This document shows positions 63,101 through 64,000 of a DNA stretch of 64,000 bases, piece after piece. Position 1 is the stretch's first letter, and every line of letters begins with the position of its first letter. Origin of the DNA: Salarias fasciatus (taxonomy: Eukaryota; Chordata; Actinopteri; Blenniiformes; Blenniidae). The stretch is from contig NC_043756.1 in assembly GCF_902148845.1 (NCBI RefSeq), positions 29,437,450-29,501,449 on the forward strand. Reading direction: 5' to 3'. The position numbers and the translations under genes are program-made. The notes beneath the pieces were generated by a model. That model ran no database searches. It had not been told where the DNA came from and saw only the letters and a program-made list of their open reading frames with translations.

Positions 63101-63316
63101 CGACGCTAACCGTCTGCGCCGCCGCCGCTCACAAAGAGGCCGCCACGCCATTGGCTGCCTGCGGCCCCCTCCACCTCCACCCGTTCTCCTGCCATTGGCC
63201 ATCGCTCTGCTCCCGGCTGACGTATATCAGTCCGCGCTGCCTCCTTTCATCACGGACGTCTGCTCTCCTACGGGAAGGAGCTGCAGCTCTCACAGGGGAG
63301 AATGAGACTCAGGCAG
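63100..63316 (+). promoter_or_regulatory. Promoter and first exon of an unidentified + strand gene
   Basis: Two inverted CCAAT boxes (ATTGG at 63150 and 63194) and a TATA-like CGTATATCAG (63221-63230) precede a probable first exon ending CTCAGGCAG|GTAAGT at 63316/63317. The exon contains ATG at 63302 in a frame open to the donor (MRLRQ), so it may be coding or leader. The rest of the gene is outside the window and its identity is unknown. Confidence 0.5.
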
Positions 63317-64000
63317 GTAAGTTTGAGTCTTCATCCTGAAGTATTATTGCATGTTAGACTCATTTTCTCACAGCTTAGTGTTCGCTACCGCCAGGAGAAA
63401 TCTGATTCCAGGAAAATTCCCTGATTCATGTGCAGAAATGATGCTGATGAGGAAAGTTGTGGGAAACAGGCAGTTTGCGTTGTGTCTTCTTGTTTTGCCT
63501 CTCTGACAGGCTTGTGATGCTCACTGCTCCACTTCACTACACATACAAGTGGCTCTTAACACACACATGCACATAAAGCGTGACGGTACCAGGTTTTCAG
63601 TGTGTGTCTGCGTGTGTGTATGTGAAAGGAAAGAAAAAAAAAAAGATAAAAACGTGGCCTTTTCATGTGGAGTGATGAAATGTTAAGGGATGACATTTTC
63701 TCTGCTGCTTCTGCCATTAACTATTCTGTCTGTGTGGGTGCTGGTTGAAGGCCAGGACTGACCCCTCCGAGGAGCACCGACGGACGGGGGTGTGTGAATG
63801 TCACCTGAACAGAGTTTCAGAACCACACACACACACACTCAGAGGCGACAGCTTTGTTCAAATAATTCAAAGTGATGACTCATTCCATTTTGTGGCCCCG
63901 TTAAGGTGAAATTTTGCGTCGGAGAAACAGATGTGTCACTCTTAATAATGATTAAAATGACTCTGCCTCATTTTCCATCAGTTTGATTCATTTTTTTGTA
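63317..64000 (+). other. Likely intron 1 of the terminal gene
   Basis: No exon, transposon or open frame of note is visible up to the window edge. Confidence 0.4.

Overview
The window is nuclear DNA from a ray-finned (teleost) fish, probably a percomorph. The evidence is split vertebrate genes with GT-AG introns, long (TG)n tracts, teleost-type DNA transposons (piggyBac, Tc1/mariner, many short inverted-repeat elements), LINE tails, and two vertebrate microRNA hairpins. I saw no bacterial-style operons, CRISPR arrays, tRNA or rRNA genes, and no retrovirus or LTR element. I name no species.

Layout, left to right. 1-5 kb: AT-rich intergenic DNA with LINE-tail fragments, TG repeats, a ~21-bp minisatellite and a 548-bp inverted-repeat element. 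5.0-6.4 kb: two microRNA hairpins, mir-454 type and mir-130b type, with a CTCF-like site between them. 8.0-18.0 kb: top3b (+), 18 coding exons. Its large first intron contains a complete antisense three-exon IL-17 family cytokine gene (9.76-11.56 kb, minus). 18.3-22.4 kb: decayed piggyBac transposon. 22.7-29.5 kb: ppm1f (+). 30.8-33.7 kb: sdf2l1 (minus). 36.6-42.4 kb: marveld2/tricellulin (+). 44.3-52.7 kb: occludin (+). 53.0-58.7 kb: gtf2h2 (+). 59.2-61.4 kb: dhfr (+). 61.85-62.45 kb: Tc1/mariner fossil. 63.1 kb to the end: promoter and first exon of an unidentified + strand gene that leaves the window.

The genes form two blocks. The left block (miR-130/454 cluster, top3b, ppm1f, sdf2l1) matches human 22q11. 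The right block (marveld2, ocln, gtf2h2, dhfr) matches human 5q13-14. The junction lies between about 33.8 and 36.6 kb. Functionally the window combines RNA/DNA topology (top3b), a secreted cytokine, a PP2C phosphatase, an ER chaperone-complex subunit, two tight-junction MARVEL proteins, a TFIIH subunit and folate metabolism.

A quality issue affects interpretation. From about 9.7 to 31.1 kb the exons of il17, top3b, ppm1f and sdf2l1 carry many isolated one-base insertions or deletions although splice sites and protein similarity are intact. From 31.8 to 61.3 kb every exon checked reads through cleanly. I read this as locally poor consensus (long-read indels), not decay of four neighbouring genes. 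The most interesting items are the antisense IL-17 gene inside top3b, the microRNA cluster beside it, and a family of fold-back elements, one of which appears to form a gtf2h2 splice acceptor.
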